The translations under genes were made by a program, and so were the position numbers. Positions 63,655-64,000 of a stretch of 64,000 bases of DNA are shown piece after piece. Position 1 is the first letter of the stretch. The number at the start of each line of letters is the position of its first letter. The notes under the pieces were generated by a model that saw only the letters and a list, made by a program, of their open reading frames with translations, ran no database searches and was not told the origin of the DNA. The DNA is from UBA685 sp049890115 (GTDB taxonomy: Bacteria; Pseudomonadota; Alphaproteobacteria; Puniceispirillales; Puniceispirillaceae): the NCBI GenBank assembly GCA_049890115.1, contig JBMHCC010000045.1, forward strand, positions 8,318 through 72,317, written 5' to 3'.

Positions 63655-63999
63655 TCATAGATTTGATCGAAAAGGAATCACAACCAAAGTTTCTACCAAC
63701 CGAACCAAATCATTCGTTTGATACCTTTGTTGTCTACGTCTGTACTTAAACAAACTCACCCAAACCAACTTCGTATAATACTCCAAACCTTTGGGTGTTT
63801 TGAGGTTCTGACTGTTCAGATATTCAGAAATTTCCTTAGACGAATGACCTTCGTTGGACAAAGTATCCATCAACTCTAATCTACTTAATCGTTGATATCT
63901 TAATCTGAATATTGATAATTTCTTTGTTTCTACTAATACATTGAAACAAATAAATAATCTGTAATCGTCGCTATACGTACTTCTAAGGTTATTCCACTG
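63655..63999 (-). CDS. recombinase-like protein fragment (5' partial at window edge)
   Basis: The frame is open from the right edge to the stop at 63655, so the start lies outside the window; 114 residues are visible. The segment GHSSKEISEYLNSQNLKTPKG followed by a Trp/Lys-rich stretch ending FKYRRRQQ resembles the recombinase domain that follows the catalytic part of large serine recombinases (pattern: IAxxLNxxGIxTPxG, then WTxxxV). The catalytic domain is not seen, so this may be a C-terminal piece of such an enzyme, a stand-alone DNA-binding protein or a remnant. The DNA is AT-rich like the preceding gene. An internal ATG at 63870 could start a short 72-residue product instead. Confidence 0.45.
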   Translation of the reverse strand, partial: QWNNLRSTYSDDYRLFICFNVLVETKKLSIFRLRYQRLSRLELMDTLSNEGHSSKEISEYLNSQNLKTPKGLEYYTKLVWVSLFKYRRRQQRYQTNDLVRLVETLVVIPFRSNL

Positions 64000-64000
64000 T

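Noticed and set aside
1..64000. CRISPR arrays, rRNA genes, insertion sequences, replication origin
   Set aside because: Looked for; no repeated spacer-like units, rRNA-like stretches, transposases or DnaA-box clusters were seen.

Overview
The window reads as a stretch of core chromosome from an alphaproteobacterium with a low-to-moderate GC content (judged by eye). The gene orders mlaE-mlaF-radA-cvpA-purF-SDR, purB-purC-purS-purQ-purL-bolA-grxD and map-radC, a Sua5-type tRNA-modification gene, class II DAHP synthase and a ligase-associated DNA repair cassette all fit Alphaproteobacteria. A marine SAR116-like lineage is my guess, not something the sequence proves. Coding density is very high, many genes overlap by 1-12 bases, and no gap between genes exceeds about 250 bases. 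I see no rRNA, CRISPR array, insertion sequence or replication origin.

Layout. 0-5.8 kb: lipid-transport permease and ATPase (mlaE truncated by the left edge), radA, cvpA, purF and an SDR gene. 5.8-9.8 kb: mnmC, a cyclopropane-synthase-like methyltransferase and three small or cysteine-rich genes in an overlapping run. 9.8-16.3 kb: ATP-dependent DNA ligase plus beta-CASP exonuclease on the minus strand, then a GST, then an Lhr-like helicase plus metallophosphoesterase on the plus strand. 16.4-23.1 kb: a lipid-modification cluster (FAD oxidoreductase, DUF1365, Cfa-type methyltransferase, DUF3833, NTF2-like, two SDRs, flavin reductase). 23.1-28.9 kb: HD hydrolase, tRNA-Leu(UAA), rhomboid, CinA-like, map, radC and small unknowns. 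29.0-34.9 kb: purine operon with bolA and grxD. 34.9-47.2 kb, minus strand: ABM protein, rpsD, TrmJ-type methyltransferase, cimA, cysS, gltX, nadE, pncB, DAHP synthase and glutathione reductase. 47.2-62.9 kb: thiolase, DMT transporter, cytochromes c and b561, DNA repair (AlkA-type glycosylase, SRAP), tRNA modification, glycosyltransferases, lptD, exporter, flavodoxin-like protein and acetyltransferase. 63.0-64.0 kb: visibly AT-richer DNA with a secreted unknown protein and a recombinase-like gene cut by the right edge.

The most interesting signal is in the 16.4-22.4 kb lipid cluster. Each of its three transcription units is preceded by a sequence of the form TGATCY-N16-CGTAWA (one copy has a degenerate -35). 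This resembles the promoter recognised by the RpoE-ChrR singlet-oxygen sigma factor of Rhodobacter, yet no sigma factor or anti-sigma gene lies in the window. The cluster therefore looks like an intact regulon controlled in trans, probably remodelling membrane fatty acids under photo-oxidative stress.
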